Positions 39,725-50,296 of a DNA stretch of 64,000 bases are shown here, one piece after another (position 1 is the first letter of the stretch; each line of letters begins with the position of its first letter). The position numbers and the translations under genes were made by a program. This DNA comes from Gracilibacillus boraciitolerans JCM 21714 (lineage in GTDB: Bacteria > Bacillota > Bacilli > Bacillales > Amphibacillaceae): positions 1-64,000 of the forward strand of contig NZ_BAVS01000013.1 of assembly GCF_000521485.1 (NCBI RefSeq), read 5' to 3'. The notes beneath the pieces were generated by a model. The model did not search any database and was not told the DNA's origin. It saw only the letters and a program-made list of their open reading frames with translations.

Positions 39725-40662
39725 ATGGATAACAATCAAATGATAGCGGAGTTACAGCAACTAATAAATCCCGAACATATTTTTATAGATGAATATTTAA
39801 AGAAACATACGTATACGAAGCTAGGTGGTAAAGCCGACTTTTTCGTGACCCCCCCTCTAATATTGAGGAAGTACAAGAAGTGATTCGGTTTGCAAATAAA
39901 ACAAACATACCTTTTACCCTATTAGGAAATGGCTCGAATGTGATCGTGAGAGACGGCGGAATTCGTGGGATTGTGTTAAGTTTAAAACGATTTTTGAATG
40001 TTCGCAGAGAAGGAAATAAAGTGATTGCTGAAAGTGGTGCCAGAATTATTGATGCTTCTCGCTTTGCCCTTCAAGAAAGTTTAACAGGCCTGGAATTTTC
40101 ATGTGGAATTCCAGGGACGGTAGGTGGCGCTTTATATATGAATGCCGGTGCTTATGGCGGAGAAGTCAAGGATTGTTTAGAAAGTGCGCTTGTGGTTGAT
40201 TCAAAGGGAGACATACTGCGCGTTGCGGCAGAAGATCTGAATTTAGAGTATCGAACAAGCAATATCGCCAAAAAGGGATATATCGTTATTGAAGCAACTT
40301 TTGCCCTGCAAATAGGAAAACATGAGGAAATTAAAGCGATAATGGATGATCTAACCTATAAGCGCGAATCAAAACAACCGCTGGAATATCCTTCATGCGG
40401 CAGTGTATTTAAACGTCCACCTGGATACTTCGCTGGAAAGCTTATCCAAGACAGTGATCTCCAAGGAAAAGGCATAGGCGGAGCAGAAGTATCAACAAAA
40501 CACGCGGGCTTTATCGTCAATAAAAATCAGGCCACTGCCACCGATTATATTTCAGTGATTGAAATGGTCCAAAAGACAGTTAAATACAAATTTAATGTAA
40601 ATCTGGAACGAGAAGTCCGAATTCTCGGAGAAGATGAAGGAGTTACGGACAAAAAAAGCTGA
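39725..40662 (+). CDS. murB: UDP-N-acetylenolpyruvoylglucosamine reductase (frameshifted)
   Basis: FAD enzyme completing UDP-MurNAc for peptidoglycan; essential. Start ATG 39725. The frame breaks in a 7-C tract at 39849-39855 where FFVTPSNIEEV needs five. The rest has [37 protein letters not shown], the catalytic Ser in SCGSVFKRP and the type IIb-like C-terminus. Because the gene is essential, the break supports sequence error. The last codons (GVTDKKS) lie inside array B. Confidence 0.92.
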
Positions 40663-40835
40663 ATTAGCTGAAAAGTGTCTGTAAGATTCCTTGTTACGGA
40701 CAAAATATTCAACATTAGCTAAAAAATGTCCATAAGAATTTATCTTATGGACAAAAAGTCTAAAAAAATTAAAATCTGTCCATAAGACTAATTCTTATGG
40801 ACAGAAAAATAATTATTTGCGTAAAGTGTCCGTAA
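40644..40835. repeat. Four tandem 50-bp hairpin units (array B)
   Basis: Left arms TTAYGGACA start at 40644, 40694, 40745 and 40795; right arms TGTCYRTAA start at 40676, 40727, 40777 and 40827. Units repeat every 50-51 bases with arm spacing of 32 and inter-unit spacing of 18. The first unit is inside the murB coding end; the last ends 13 bases before the stop of the convergent NERD gene. Loops differ in sequence between units. Confidence 0.85.
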
Positions 40836-40847
40836 GATTATTATTGT

Positions 40848-41751
40848 CTAGATAATGAACCACTTGTGTGAACCGACTGATATAAAATGCCTTTCCATAA
40901 GTCGCTTTATGCTCTTTTGTGAATAAACCTTGCCACACCATTCATATATCATATTCGTAGTCAGTTTCTCACCGGGGGAAGAGCTGTTGAAATTCATGAA
41001 TATTTCTTAGGATAGCATCATGTACATGCTCATGATTGTGACATTTTAAACAAACAGCTCTTCGCCCTTCTGTTTTCATAGATAAACTGTGACACTCTTT
41101 GCATCTCAATCCTTTTTTTAATAAAGTATATTGATATTTAGGAATCTGAGGCTGTGGGTATGGACCAATATCTATAGAGATAAGTTGGTGTGCTAACTTT
41201 AATTGTGAAGAATGTGCAGGTTGTCTTTCATTTAAGGATGAGATAAACCGTGGTATTTGTGTTGGAAAAATAAAATGTTTACTAAGCGGAGCCTGGTAGA
41301 GGGTGAACTCCGGATGGTTAAACACATTATAGCTCTCAACGGTCAGACGCTGATGCAGATGTTCCATTAATTGCCTCATTAAAGTTTCATTTCGTTTCAG
41401 TTGTAGAAGTGGATTGCTAATTTCTTTGTTCGGCATCTTAAACCATCGATTTTCTGAAAATTTGTAATCACCAGGATGATTTTTGATATCTAATAAAATC
41501 ATTTCTTCTCCTGTAAGTATGAGTGAATCCAGCTGAAAAGAAGTTGTACCAAATTCAAACCGCATGTCACTTAACACATAGAAGGATTCTTTTAAACTTT
41601 TCTCTAAAGATTGCTCGAATCTTAATTCCCCTTCATATCCCAGCTTCAAGTTATTATGATAAAGTTCTTCCTTCCTCGAAAAATGAATTCTTAAATACAA
41701 GGCGTCAAATATCGTTAATTCATAAGGTTTCTCCAAATGCTTTACAATCAT
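40848..41751 (-). CDS. NERD domain (nuclease-related) protein (frameshifted)
   Basis: About 300 residues. The NERD domain is near residues 38-150: YEGELRFEQ, FQLDSLILTGEEMILLDIKNHPGDY. A zinc-ribbon-like CKEC and CLKC pair sits near residues 215-235. A 5-C run (40974-40978) truncates it at FQQLFPR; with four it continues FPGEKLTTNMIYEWCG to a stop at 40848, giving the usual C-terminal helix region. Role unknown; NERD proteins resemble Holliday-junction-type nucleases. Confidence 0.75.
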
Positions 41752-41879
41752 CGCATTACTCCTCTCGGTTTATGATTAATACATATTTTAACATATATTG
41801 ACACGAAATCTACATAGAATTCTAAAATCAATATTTTGCAAAACTAATAAAAATTCTATATACTTTAATTAACGATGTA

Positions 41880-42030
41880 TATTCCTTTGGGGCAGGGTGT
41901 AATTCCCGACCGACGGTGATAAAGCTTAACTGCTTTTTAGTCCGTGACCCGGATCATTTTTGAAAAATGTGAAGGTGGATTTGGTGTAAATCCAAAGCCG
42001 ACAGTAACAGTCTGGATGGGAAAAGGAATG
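41880..42030 (+). ncRNA. FMN riboswitch (RFN element)
   Basis: Conserved parts in order: GGGGCAGGGTG, ATTCCCGACCGACGGTGAT, AGTCCGTGACCC, GGTGGATTTGGTG, AATCCAAAGCCGACAGT and GTCTGGATGGGA. It should sense FMN and control the rib operon through the terminator at 42132. Confidence 0.96.
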
Positions 42031-42131
42031 GATAGCGTAGTGGGCTTTTCTATGGAGAAAAGTTTAGTTTTGTGTTCTCTTCATAATTACCACTACAAAT
42101 CCAAGCTTTTTACTATGAATTAATAGACGCC

Positions 42132-43282
<1,151 letters not shown>

Positions 43283-43283
<1 letters not shown>

Positions 43284-43918
43284 TGTTCACTGGGATAGTT
43301 GAAGAAAAAGGAAAGATTGAATCGATTCATCAAACAAATCAGGCCTTACAAATAAAAATCAACGGTAAAAAAGTGACAGAGGATGTAGCAATTGGTGATA
43401 GTATCTCTGTAAATGGTGTCTGTCTGACGGTAACAAATTTTGATGCAAATTGGTTTACCGTTGATGTCATACCTGAAACATTTCGGAGCTCATCCTTAGC
43501 TAAGTTAACGGCCCAATCCTCCGTTAATTTGGAAAGAGCAATGCATGCCAATGGGAGATTTGGTGGGCATTTTGTTTCTGGCCATGTTGATGCTGTTGGG
43601 ACGATTGAACGAACATGGCAAGAAGATAATGCGAAATACTATTACATCACGGTATCAGATACGCGGTATATTTCTCTTAAAGGATCAATTTCAGTAGATG
43701 GAACTTCCTTAACGGTCTTTGGTGTGGATGATAAAGGGTTTACCATCTCATTAATTCCAGAGACACAGAAAGCAACCACACTAGGCGCTAAGAGACAAGG
43801 AGATATAGTGAATGTTGAATTCGATATGCTTGCAAAATATATGGAGCGTCTCCTCCAGACAAGAGATCAACCAGCTGAAGAACTTACGGAAGAAAAATTG
43901 AAGCAGTATGGATTTTAA
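43283..43918 (+). CDS. ribE: Riboflavin synthase, alpha chain
   Basis: Dismutates two 6,7-dimethyl-8-ribityllumazine molecules to riboflavin. 211 residues, two similar barrels: MFTGIVEEKGKIESI, SVNGVCLTVT, GGHFVSGHVD, then SVDGTSLTVF. Intact. AAAGGAGG is inside the end of ribD, so the genes are coupled. Confidence 0.96.
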
Positions 43919-43931
43919 GGAGGTGCCAAAG

Positions 43932-45137
43932 ATGAAGCACTCAGTAGAAGAAGCGATACAAGCACTTAAAGACGGAAGAATTATCATTGTTGTGGATGAT
44001 GAAGATAGAGAAAATGAAGGTGACTTCATAGCATTAGCAGAGCATACGACACCAGAGATTATTAATTTTATGGCTAAGGAAGGCCGGGGACTGATTTGTG
44101 CTCCAATGACGAAAGAATACGCGGATCGTTTTCAGCTTGGTGAGATGGTAGCTCGTAACACAGATGATCATGGTACCAATTTTACGGTTAGCATCGATTA
44201 TCATTCGACACATACCGGAATTAGCGCGCAAGAGCGAGCTCTAACGATAACCAAACTAGTAGATGACTCAACGACGGCTAATGATTTTAACCGACCAGGA
44301 CATGTTTTTCCGCTTATTGCAAAAACAGCAGGCGTTTTAGAACGAACAGGTCATACGGAAGCTGCCATCGATTTAGCACGTCTGGCAGACTCAAAGCCAG
44401 TCGCAGTTATTTGTGAAGTTATGAATGAAGATGGAACAATGGCCCGTCAGCATGATTTAGAAAAGATAGCTGAAAAACATAACATGCCAATGCTCACGAT
44501 TCAAGAATTGATTCAATATCGTAAACGTTATGATAAGTTAATTATAAAAGAAACTGAAGTTGAATTACCAACTTCTTATGGTGACTTTAAATTAGTTGCC
44601 TACACAGAAAAATATACCGGGCAAGAGCATGTAGCCTTATATAAAGGGGAATTGACACCCGATCAACCAACACTGGTTCGTGTTCACTCAGAGTGTTTAA
44701 CAGGAGATGTTTTCGGTTCACAACGCTGTGATTGTGGCCCGCAATTAGAAAAAGCACTTGAAGAAATACAAAAGGCAGGACACGGAGTACTAGTCTATAT
44801 GCGTCAGGAAGGTAGAGGCATTGGCTTAATTAATAAAATGAAGGCATATAAGTTGCAAGAAGAAGGCTATGATACGGTAGAAGCTAATCACCAGCTTGGA
44901 TTTCCAGCAGATCTGCGCGATTATGCAATAAGTGTTCAGATTTTGCGTGATTTAGGTGTTAGAAAAATTCATTTATTAACGAATAATCCTCATAAACTTT
45001 CTAGTATAGAGGAATATGGCCTAGAATTAGTAGGTAGAAAAGCAATTGAGATACCATCCAACAAAAATAATGAAAAATATTTACAAACCAAAGTAGAGAA
45101 ATTAAATCATTTATTACATGTAGATCAAAATAAATAA
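43932..45137 (+). CDS. ribBA: DHBP synthase / GTP cyclohydrolase II fusion
   Basis: Bifunctional first enzyme of both branches. N-terminal DHBP synthase (residues 1-200): [33 protein letters not shown]-terminal cyclohydrolase [22 protein letters not shown] with zinc Cys, then [13 protein letters not shown]. About 401 residues. ATG 43932 follows AAGGAGG. Intact. Confidence 0.96.
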   Translation: MKHSVEEAIQALKDGRIIIVVDDEDRENEGDFIALAEHTTPEIINFMAKEGRGLICAPMTKEYADRFQLGEMVARNTDDHGTNFTVSIDYHSTHTGISAQERALTITKLVDDSTTANDFNRPGHVFPLIAKTAGVLERTGHTEAAIDLARLADSKPVAVICEVMNEDGTMARQHDLEKIAEKHNMPMLTIQELIQYRKRYDKLIIKETEVELPTSYGDFKLVAYTEKYTGQEHVALYKGELTPDQPTLVRVHSECLTGDVFGSQRCDCGPQLEKALEEIQKAGHGVLVYMRQEGRGIGLINKMKAYKLQEEGYDTVEANHQLGFPADLRDYAISVQILRDLGVRKIHLLTNNPHKLSSIEEYGLELVGRKAIEIPSNKNNEKYLQTKVEKLNHLLHVDQNK

Positions 45138-45151
45138 AGGGAGATAATAAT

Positions 45152-45622
45152 ATGACAAAAACATATGAAGGAAATTTAGTAGGAACAGGTTTAAAAGTAG
45201 GGATAGTAGTTGGCAGATTTAATGAATTCATTACAGGAAAATTATTAAGTGGTGCAGAAGATGCGTTTCGTCGCCATGGGGGGGTTGCCGAAAATGATGT
45301 AGAAGTAGCGTGGGTTCCTGGAGCATTTGAGATTCCACTTATCACCAAAAAAATGGCGGACTCGGGCAAATATGATGCCATAGTTGCTTTAGGAACGGTT
45401 ATTCGCGGTTCGACTCCACACTTTGATTATGTAAGCAGTGAAGTTTCCAAAGGGGTAGCGAGTGTCTCTATGAATGCTGGAATCCCAGTAATCTTTGGTG
45501 TGTTGACAACAGATACCATTGAGCAAGCAATTGAACGTGCAGGAACAAAAGCAGGAAATAAAGGAGCAGATGCAGCAGTCTCTGCAATTGAAATGGCTAA
45601 TCTGTTAAAAAATATAGGATAA
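45152..45622 (+). CDS. ribH: 6,7-dimethyl-8-ribityllumazine synthase
   Basis: Condenses the two riboflavin branches; forms icosahedral shells. 156 residues: [41 protein letters not shown] and [12 protein letters not shown]. The 7-G tract near 45278 adds a glycine in RHGVAEND. Last gene of the rib operon. Confidence 0.95.
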   Translation: MTKTYEGNLVGTGLKVGIVVGRFNEFITGKLLSGAEDAFRRHGGVAENDVEVAWVPGAFEIPLITKKMADSGKYDAIVALGTVIRGSTPHFDYVSSEVSKGVASVSMNAGIPVIFGVLTTDTIEQAIERAGTKAGNKGADAAVSAIEMANLLKNIG

Positions 45623-45735
45623 TGACTGGCAATTCGAGAGAAGTGACAACTATCTCATAAAAAGTGACGGATCAACAATTAAAAGTGATTGGTAAACTAG
45701 AAAAAGTGGCGGGTAAATCAACCCTCGCCACTTTT
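45621..45735. repeat. Phased 21-bp array between ribH and the peroxidase gene (array C)
   Basis: AAGTGACAA, AAGTGACGG, AAGTGATTG and AAGTGGCGG start at 45641, 45662, 45683 and 45704, exactly 21 bases apart. The last copy pairs with CGCCACTT at 45726 to make a terminator-like stem. The genes on both sides are convergent. Confidence 0.75.
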
Positions 45736-45738
45736 GTT
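45702..45738. terminator. Terminator built from the last array C unit
   Basis: AAAGTGGCGGGT pairs with ACCCTCGCCACTTT apart from one bulged T, with A and T runs outside, between convergent ribH and the peroxidase gene. Confidence 0.7.
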
Positions 45739-46216
45739 ATTTCGCTAGTAATTTTTTAATATCCTCTTCAATGTCTTTAGGCTCAGTCTTAGGAGCGTAA
45801 CGCTTTACCACATTTCCATCTTCATCAATAAGAAATTTAGTGAAATTCCATTTAATCGATCCGGAAATAATACCAGGCGCCTCTTTTGTAAGATGCTTAA
45901 ATAGTGGATGAGCATCTTTTCCGCGAACTTCTGTCTTAGCAAACATAGGAAAGCTTACACCATAATTGATTCGACAATGTTCTTCAGCTTCTTCACTGGA
46001 ACCAGGCTCCTGATTCATAAATTGATTACTTGGAAATCCAAGTATTTGTAAACCATCCTCTTTATATTTCTCATATAACTCTTGTAAACCATCGAATTGA
46101 GGAGCAAATCCACATTTACTAGCTGTGTTTACAATAATCATAGCTTTTGCTTTATAATCATTTACTGATTTCTCTTCACCCTTAGGTGTTTGTATCTTTA
46201 AATCATACAGTGACAT
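45737..46216 (-). CDS. Glutathione peroxidase-like thiol peroxidase (BsaA family)
   Basis: 159 residues. The redox Cys is in [11 protein letters not shown] (Cys, not selenocysteine), with [12 protein letters not shown] and [12 protein letters not shown] completing the family motifs. In bacilli such enzymes use thioredoxin-type reductants. ATG 46216 follows AAGGAGG. Related repeat copies lie on both sides. Confidence 0.9.
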   Translation of the reverse strand: MSLYDLKIQTPKGEEKSVNDYKAKAMIIVNTASKCGFAPQFDGLQELYEKYKEDGLQILGFPSNQFMNQEPGSSEEAEEHCRINYGVSFPMFAKTEVRGKDAHPLFKHLTKEAPGIISGSIKWNFTKFLIDEDGNVVKRYAPKTEPKDIEEDIKKLLAK

Positions 46217-46287
46217 TCCGATCGCCTCCTTACTAAAAAGGATAGCATAAAGTCAGGAAAAGTCAGAAAAATATGCTCAATTGAAAT

Positions 46288-46360
46288 GGAAAGTAACTGA
46301 TTGAATTTATAAAAAGTGACCTAAAAGTACCCAAAAATAACTTGAATAATCAAAAGAGAC
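46288..46360. repeat. Degenerate repeat array upstream of the peroxidase gene (array D)
   Basis: AAGTAACTG (46291), AAGTGACCT (46314), AAATAACTT (46335) and AAGAGACTG (46354) recur at 19 to 23 bases and resemble the array C units on the other side of the gene. The similarity is weaker than within array C. Confidence 0.45.
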
Positions 46361-46373
46361 TGGGACATAAATA
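46353..46373 (+). repeat. AGACTGGGACATAA intergenic motif
   Basis: AAGAGACTGGGACATAAAT contains a word common in intergenic regions of many Firmicutes (variants of GAGGCTGGGACATAA). Its role is unknown; only one end is visible here. Confidence 0.4.
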
Positions 46374-46613
46374 TTTTTTCAACTTCATACATTTGTTGTG
46401 TAATTTCAATGAGTGAAATACTGATTAGGATGAATTAAATTAGATGGAAATTGGCCAAGAATTTTTTTCCACATATACAACTCTCTCACTTTCTTAATTA
46501 TTTTTGTTCGATTAATTGCGTTTTTTTATTCATAGTACTACCTTCATCCTGAATAGGTTGAAATAAATCAATTGTTTGTTGATTAACAATCTATTCAGTG
46601 AAGGAGAAAAAGT
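46361..46613. other. Leader region of the amine oxidase gene
   Basis: An A/T-rich, T-tract-rich stretch without a convincing small gene. It ends in an inverted repeat, CTGAATAG with CTATTCAG (46549-46598), immediately before the ribosome binding site GAAGGAG. Confidence 0.5.
46549..46598. promoter_or_regulatory. Long inverted repeat before the amine oxidase gene
   Basis: CTGAATAGGTTG pairs with CAATCTATTCAG, allowing one mismatch, and AATCAA with TTGATT lies inside. The right arm ends three bases before GAAGGAG. It may be an operator or a leader stem controlling translation. Confidence 0.45.
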
Positions 46614-48101
46614 ATGTTAAATTACGTATTTCCTCAGATACCCGAAGAAAAAATGATCTCAATCATCAGACATGGGCTTGGAAAAACGAAAGAACCTAAA
46701 AAGATTATTATTCTTGGTGCTGGTATGGCAGGGCTGGTATCAGCATCACTACTCAAAGAAGCTGGACACGATGTAACCGTTCTTGAAGCGACTGATAGGG
46801 TGGGAGGTCGGGTCTATACATTAAGAGGTGATTTAAAGGATGGACATTATCTTGAGGCTGGTGCAATGCGTATTCCTCATACTCATTTGTTGACGTTAGA
46901 ATATATAAGAAAGTTCAAACTTCCAACAAATGAATTTGTTAATAGCTCTCCTAACGATATTATTTATATTAAAGGTAAAAAATTTCGTAAAAAAACTTAT
47001 GAACAGAATCCTAATATCTTAAACTTTCCAGTATTCCCTTATGAAGGAGGGAAAACCGCTGTTAAATTACTTCAATTAGCGCTAAGGCCATTAACAGATT
47101 TTATTGATCAAAATCCAAAAAGAAACTGGCCTTGGGTCATCCAAGAATTCGATAAATATTCTATGGATAATTATTTAAGATATAATCCATTTGGCATTTC
47201 GTTATCGCCAGGTGCAATTGAGATGATAAAAGTACTTCTTAATCTTGAAGGGCTCATGGAGCTTTCTTTTTTAGAGCAATTACGTGAACTTTTAATCCTA
47301 TTCACCCCAGATATTAAGTTTTATGAAATCTCAGGTGGTAATGATAAACTTCCTATTGCGTTTACAGATCAATTGAAGGATGATATCTATTATGGTCAAT
47401 ATGTGAAGAAAATTGTGCAGCACGATAACCAAGTAACGGTTCATGCTGTTCATAAAATTCTAGAGCCAACTAAGATTACTGGTGATCTTGCAATTGTTAC
47501 CATTCCATTCTCTGTATTGCAATTTGTAGAAATTGAACCTCGTGATTCATTTTCAGAAAACAAATGGAAGGCTATACGGGAAACAAACTATGCTGGTTCT
47601 ACAAAGACGGGAATTCAGTTTAAAAATAGGTTCTGGGAAAAGCAAGGGTTATATGGTGGGCAAACTATAACAGATCTCCCTATTAAATACGTACAATATC
47701 CAAGTCATAACCTCGGTTCAGATGGATCTGGTGTTATTTTGGGGAGTTATACATGGGAGGATGATGCTATTCCTTGGGATAGCTTGGAGGATGATAACCG
47801 CCTGGAATATGTATTAAAAAATTTAGCTATTATCCATGGTGATCAAGTATATAGTGATTTTCAAGGAGGAGTGAGTCATAGTTGGATTAGGTATCCATAT
47901 TCTGCTGGGGCTTTTACTATGTTTAAGCCCGGACAAGTAACAGAATTAATGCCTCATATTTCCTCACCAGAAGGAAGAGTTCATTTTGCTGGGGGGGAAC
48001 AGACCTCAACTACTCATGCATGGATCCAAGAAGCTATTGAATCTGGAATTCGAGCTGCATATGAAGTTAATAACTTACCTAGAACTTACATTGATTCCTA
48101 A
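46614..48101 (+). CDS. Flavin amine oxidase / L-amino acid oxidase family
   Basis: 495 residues. FAD fold IIILGAGMAGLVSASLLKEA, then VLEATDRVGGRVYT and AGAMRIPHTH, typical of L-amino acid oxidases and monoamine oxidases, which oxidise amino acids to oxo acids, ammonia and peroxide. The C-terminal HFAGGEQTSTTHAWIQEAIE has an extra glycine from a 7-G tract. No signal peptide. Substrate unknown. Confidence 0.85.
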   Translation: MLNYVFPQIPEEKMISIIRHGLGKTKEPKKIIILGAGMAGLVSASLLKEAGHDVTVLEATDRVGGRVYTLRGDLKDGHYLEAGAMRIPHTHLLTLEYIRKFKLPTNEFVNSSPNDIIYIKGKKFRKKTYEQNPNILNFPVFPYEGGKTAVKLLQLALRPLTDFIDQNPKRNWPWVIQEFDKYSMDNYLRYNPFGISLSPGAIEMIKVLLNLEGLMELSFLEQLRELLILFTPDIKFYEISGGNDKLPIAFTDQLKDDIYYGQYVKKIVQHDNQVTVHAVHKILEPTKITGDLAIVTIPFSVLQFVEIEPRDSFSENKWKAIRETNYAGSTKTGIQFKNRFWEKQGLYGGQTITDLPIKYVQYPSHNLGSDGSGVILGSYTWEDDAIPWDSLEDDNRLEYVLKNLAIIHGDQVYSDFQGGVSHSWIRYPYSAGAFTMFKPGQVTELMPHISSPEGRVHFAGGEQTSTTHAWIQEAIESGIRAAYEVNNLPRTYIDS

Positions 48102-48293
48102 TCTAAATTAAAAGTATTACGCCAGGATATAAATTAATTGAATATACCATTTTGGCAGGTATACTTTTAAAATTATCTTCATCTATAAAAACCCATTACC
48201 ATCCTCGCGACAAGGATCTTCAGTGTTGGATGTCTTTATTAAAAATGAACTTAAAGCAACAAGTAGTTTAGTCGAAGTTATAAAACCACTATG

Positions 48294-48357
48294 TTGACTT
48301 CCTTCACCTCTAATGGTAGACTAAATTATATTAAGGATATTAGGAGTCTTTAATATC
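48294..48357 (+). promoter_or_regulatory. Promoter and palindrome before the Rrf2 gene
   Basis: TTGACT (48294-48299), 17 bases, TAGACT (48317-48322). Just downstream GATATTA (48336-48342) and TAATATC (48351-48357) form a dyad, a plausible autoregulatory Rrf2 site. Confidence 0.5.
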
Positions 48358-48381
48358 GAATTTTAAACAAGGAGGTTATGT

Positions 48382-48788
48382 ATGAGGTATTCGAACGCAA
48401 CAAACTACGCTTTGCATACGATGGTCCATTTAATTCTGCAGCCAGGGGACAGCTCGGTGGGGGGGGTGCAGGAATTAGCCGAATTGCAGCATCTTTCCCC
48501 AACTTACCTTTCTAAGATATTAACCAAACTTGCGAAAGCAGGTTTGATCGAGTCGACGCCTGGTGCGAAGGGGGGGGTTATAAAATCTCAAGAAAAAAAT
48601 ATGAAATCTCCTTTTTAGATGTTATTCATGCGACTGAAGGAGATACTAGCTTATTCGACTGCTCCATTCATCATGAAGGCTGTTTGATTGAAAACGTAAT
48701 GAGACAGGCAGAGGAAAATATGAAAGCTGAACTTAAATCAAAGCTTTTGATCGATATTGCTAAAGAGGCAGAATTCAAACAGAAATAA
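48382..48788 (+). CDS. Rrf2-family transcription regulator (frameshifted)
   Basis: About 133 residues: YSNATNYALHTMVHL, LSPTYLSKILTKLAKAGLIES and GAKGGYKISRKK form the winged helix. Cys residues occur in FDCSIHHEGC, possible redox or cluster ligands. An 8-G run at 48570-48577 breaks the frame (six needed) and another 8-G run near 48459 adds a glycine. It heads a unit with a disulfide-type flavoprotein and a methyltransferase. Confidence 0.82.
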
Positions 48789-48818
48789 CAAAAAAGTAAA
48801 ATTAAAGGAGTGGATAAA

Positions 48819-49744
48819 ATGATATTCGACTGCGCTGTGATTGGCGGAGGGCGAGCTGGACTTAATGCTGCATTAGTTCTTGGAAGATCAAGACGTAAAA
48901 CTATCCTCTTTGATGACAACAAACCTAGAAATGCGGTTGTTTCAGAATCTCACGGGTTTATCACAAGAGATGGTATTGATCCTCAGGAATTAAAAGGGTT
49001 GCTCATGAAGAATTAAGCAAGTACCTAGACGTGAGGAGCGAAAAGAAACGGGTACATCGTATTAATAAAGAAAACACCTTCTTCCAGGTGGAGACAGAAA
49101 ATGGGGGGGAAGAATACAACGCGAAAAAAGTCATTCTCGCAACTGGCTTTAAGGAAGTCCTTCCGGATATCTCACGGGTAAAAGAGTTCTATGGCAAGAG
49201 CCTGTTCAGCTGTCCTTTTTGTGATGGTTGGGAATTAAGAGATCGGGCGCTGGCAGTGATTGCAAATGATCAAAGGGCGCTTCATATGGCGAAAATGGTA
49301 TCCAATTGGACGAACGATTTAATTATTTTTACCAATGGAAATAATATACTTTCGCTGGAAGAACAAGCATTGCTCAAAGGCTACGGAATCAATATAAATG
49401 AAAAGAAGATCGCCACTTTCATTGGAGAAGACGGGATGCTTAATAAAATCCAGCTTGAGGATGGTACAACAGTACTCCGTGAAGGAGGGTTTATAACTGC
49501 AGAATGGAAACAGGCTGCTTCTTTTGATTCTACACTTAAATATACATTAAACGAGCATGGTGGAATAGAAACCGACACCTGGCAACGTACCAATACGGAA
49601 GGGGGGGTACTTGCTTGCGGAGATACACGAATTGCCGGTCCTTCCCAATTAATTGCTGCTGCGGGAGAGGGCTCTATGGCTGCCATTTCTGTGAACGCAG
49701 CACTGATAGAAGAGAAATTTAACCAAGATAAACAGCACGCTTAA
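48819..49744 (+). CDS. Thioredoxin reductase-like flavoprotein (frameshifted)
   Basis: NAD(P)/FAD oxidoreductase of about 308 residues. FAD motif CAVIGGGRAGLNAALVLGRS; redox disulfide in SCPFCDGWE; C-terminal ACGDTRIAGPSQLIAAAGEG. An A run at 48992-48995 is one short, so LKRVAHEELSKYLDV is shifted. The NADPH motif is degenerate (VIANDQRALHMA). ATG 48819 follows AAAGGAG. Two 7-G tracts add glycines. Confidence 0.85.
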
Positions 49745-49760
49745 AAAAGGGAGGATATAT

Positions 49761-49889
49761 ATGCATCACCCGAATGGCAAGCACAGTAAAGGAAAAGTAT
49801 CGTACTTGGAAAGTCCAGAACGAAGAAAAGAATTCTCTCCGGAACAGCTACTAAATATGATTCCTTTAAAGGAAACGGACAGCATCTTA
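49761..49889 (+). pseudogene. Class I SAM methyltransferase, N-terminal fragment
   Basis: MHHPNGKHSKGKVSYLESPE opens a typical methyltransferase beginning, with EQLLNMIPLKETDSIL leading to the SAM-binding strand. It follows GGGAGG, 16 bases after the flavoprotein gene. At codon TTA (49887-49889) the reading runs into unrelated DNA and stops after SYDT. The missing part, starting LDFGAGTGYF, is found at 51510. The gene is split by an insertion. Confidence 0.85.
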
Positions 49890-49900
49890 AGTTATGACAC
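49890..49900 (+). repeat. Left copy of 11-bp direct repeat
   Basis: AGTTATGACAC marks the left end of the insertion. The same 11-mer occurs in the same orientation at 51101-51111, bracketing the precursor and membrane protein genes. Confidence 0.55.
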
Positions 49901-49907
49901 CTAAAGT

Positions 49908-50012
49908 GTAAAAAAGGTTTCATCCTCAACTTTAACATTTCTTAACGAACAACATTTAGACAAAATCGAATCTAAAGTTCATAAAGAAATAAAAAAACAT
50001 TTACTGCATTAA
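49908..50012 (+). pseudogene. C-terminal remnant of an unidentified gene
   Basis: An open stretch of 34 codons without a start: KKVSSSTLTFLNEQHLDKIE, then a Lys/His-rich helix ending HLLH and a stop. Composition is protein-like and recalls C-terminal helices of MazF/PemK-type toxins, but this is only a suggestion. Its 5' part is absent. Confidence 0.35.
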
Positions 50013-50084
50013 ATTACATTTTTTGCTATAAGTAGTCGCCCTGTCTACTCCTTAATACCGACTTTATTAATTCAATAAATTATA

Positions 50085-50282
50085 TTACTCTCTTTTTTTA
50101 TCTAATCGCCGACGAAATACTAAAGCCGAGATGGTGAATATAACAAAAGCTACTGTTGAAGCAGCAGTAACCATCTTCACCACATTTCCAATTGGAGAGT
50201 TAAACAACAGAGCAATCGAGATGATTAAAACGGCACCAGTTAAACCCATTCCTAAAATTGAGATCGCCAAAACTTTGTTCAT
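50085..50282 (-). CDS. Small two-segment membrane protein, possible immunity partner
   Basis: 65 residues; hydrophobic segments at about 4-26 and 36-56 and a basic tail (FRRRLDKKRE). ATG 50282 follows AAGGTGA. It begins 15 bases after the stop of the Cys-rich precursor gene, so the two are one operon. Small two-segment membrane proteins next to bacteriocin precursors are often immunity proteins; here that is inference. Confidence 0.6.
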   Translation of the reverse strand: MNKVLAISILGMGLTGAVLIISIALLFNSPIGNVVKMVTAASTVAFVIFTISALVFRRRLDKKRE

Positions 50283-50296
50283 CAAATCACCTTACC

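Noticed and set aside
40644-40835. Possible CRISPR array
   Set aside because: The repeated parts are two 9-base arms per unit and not one constant repeat of 24-37 bases, there are no cas genes, and the array overlaps the murB end.
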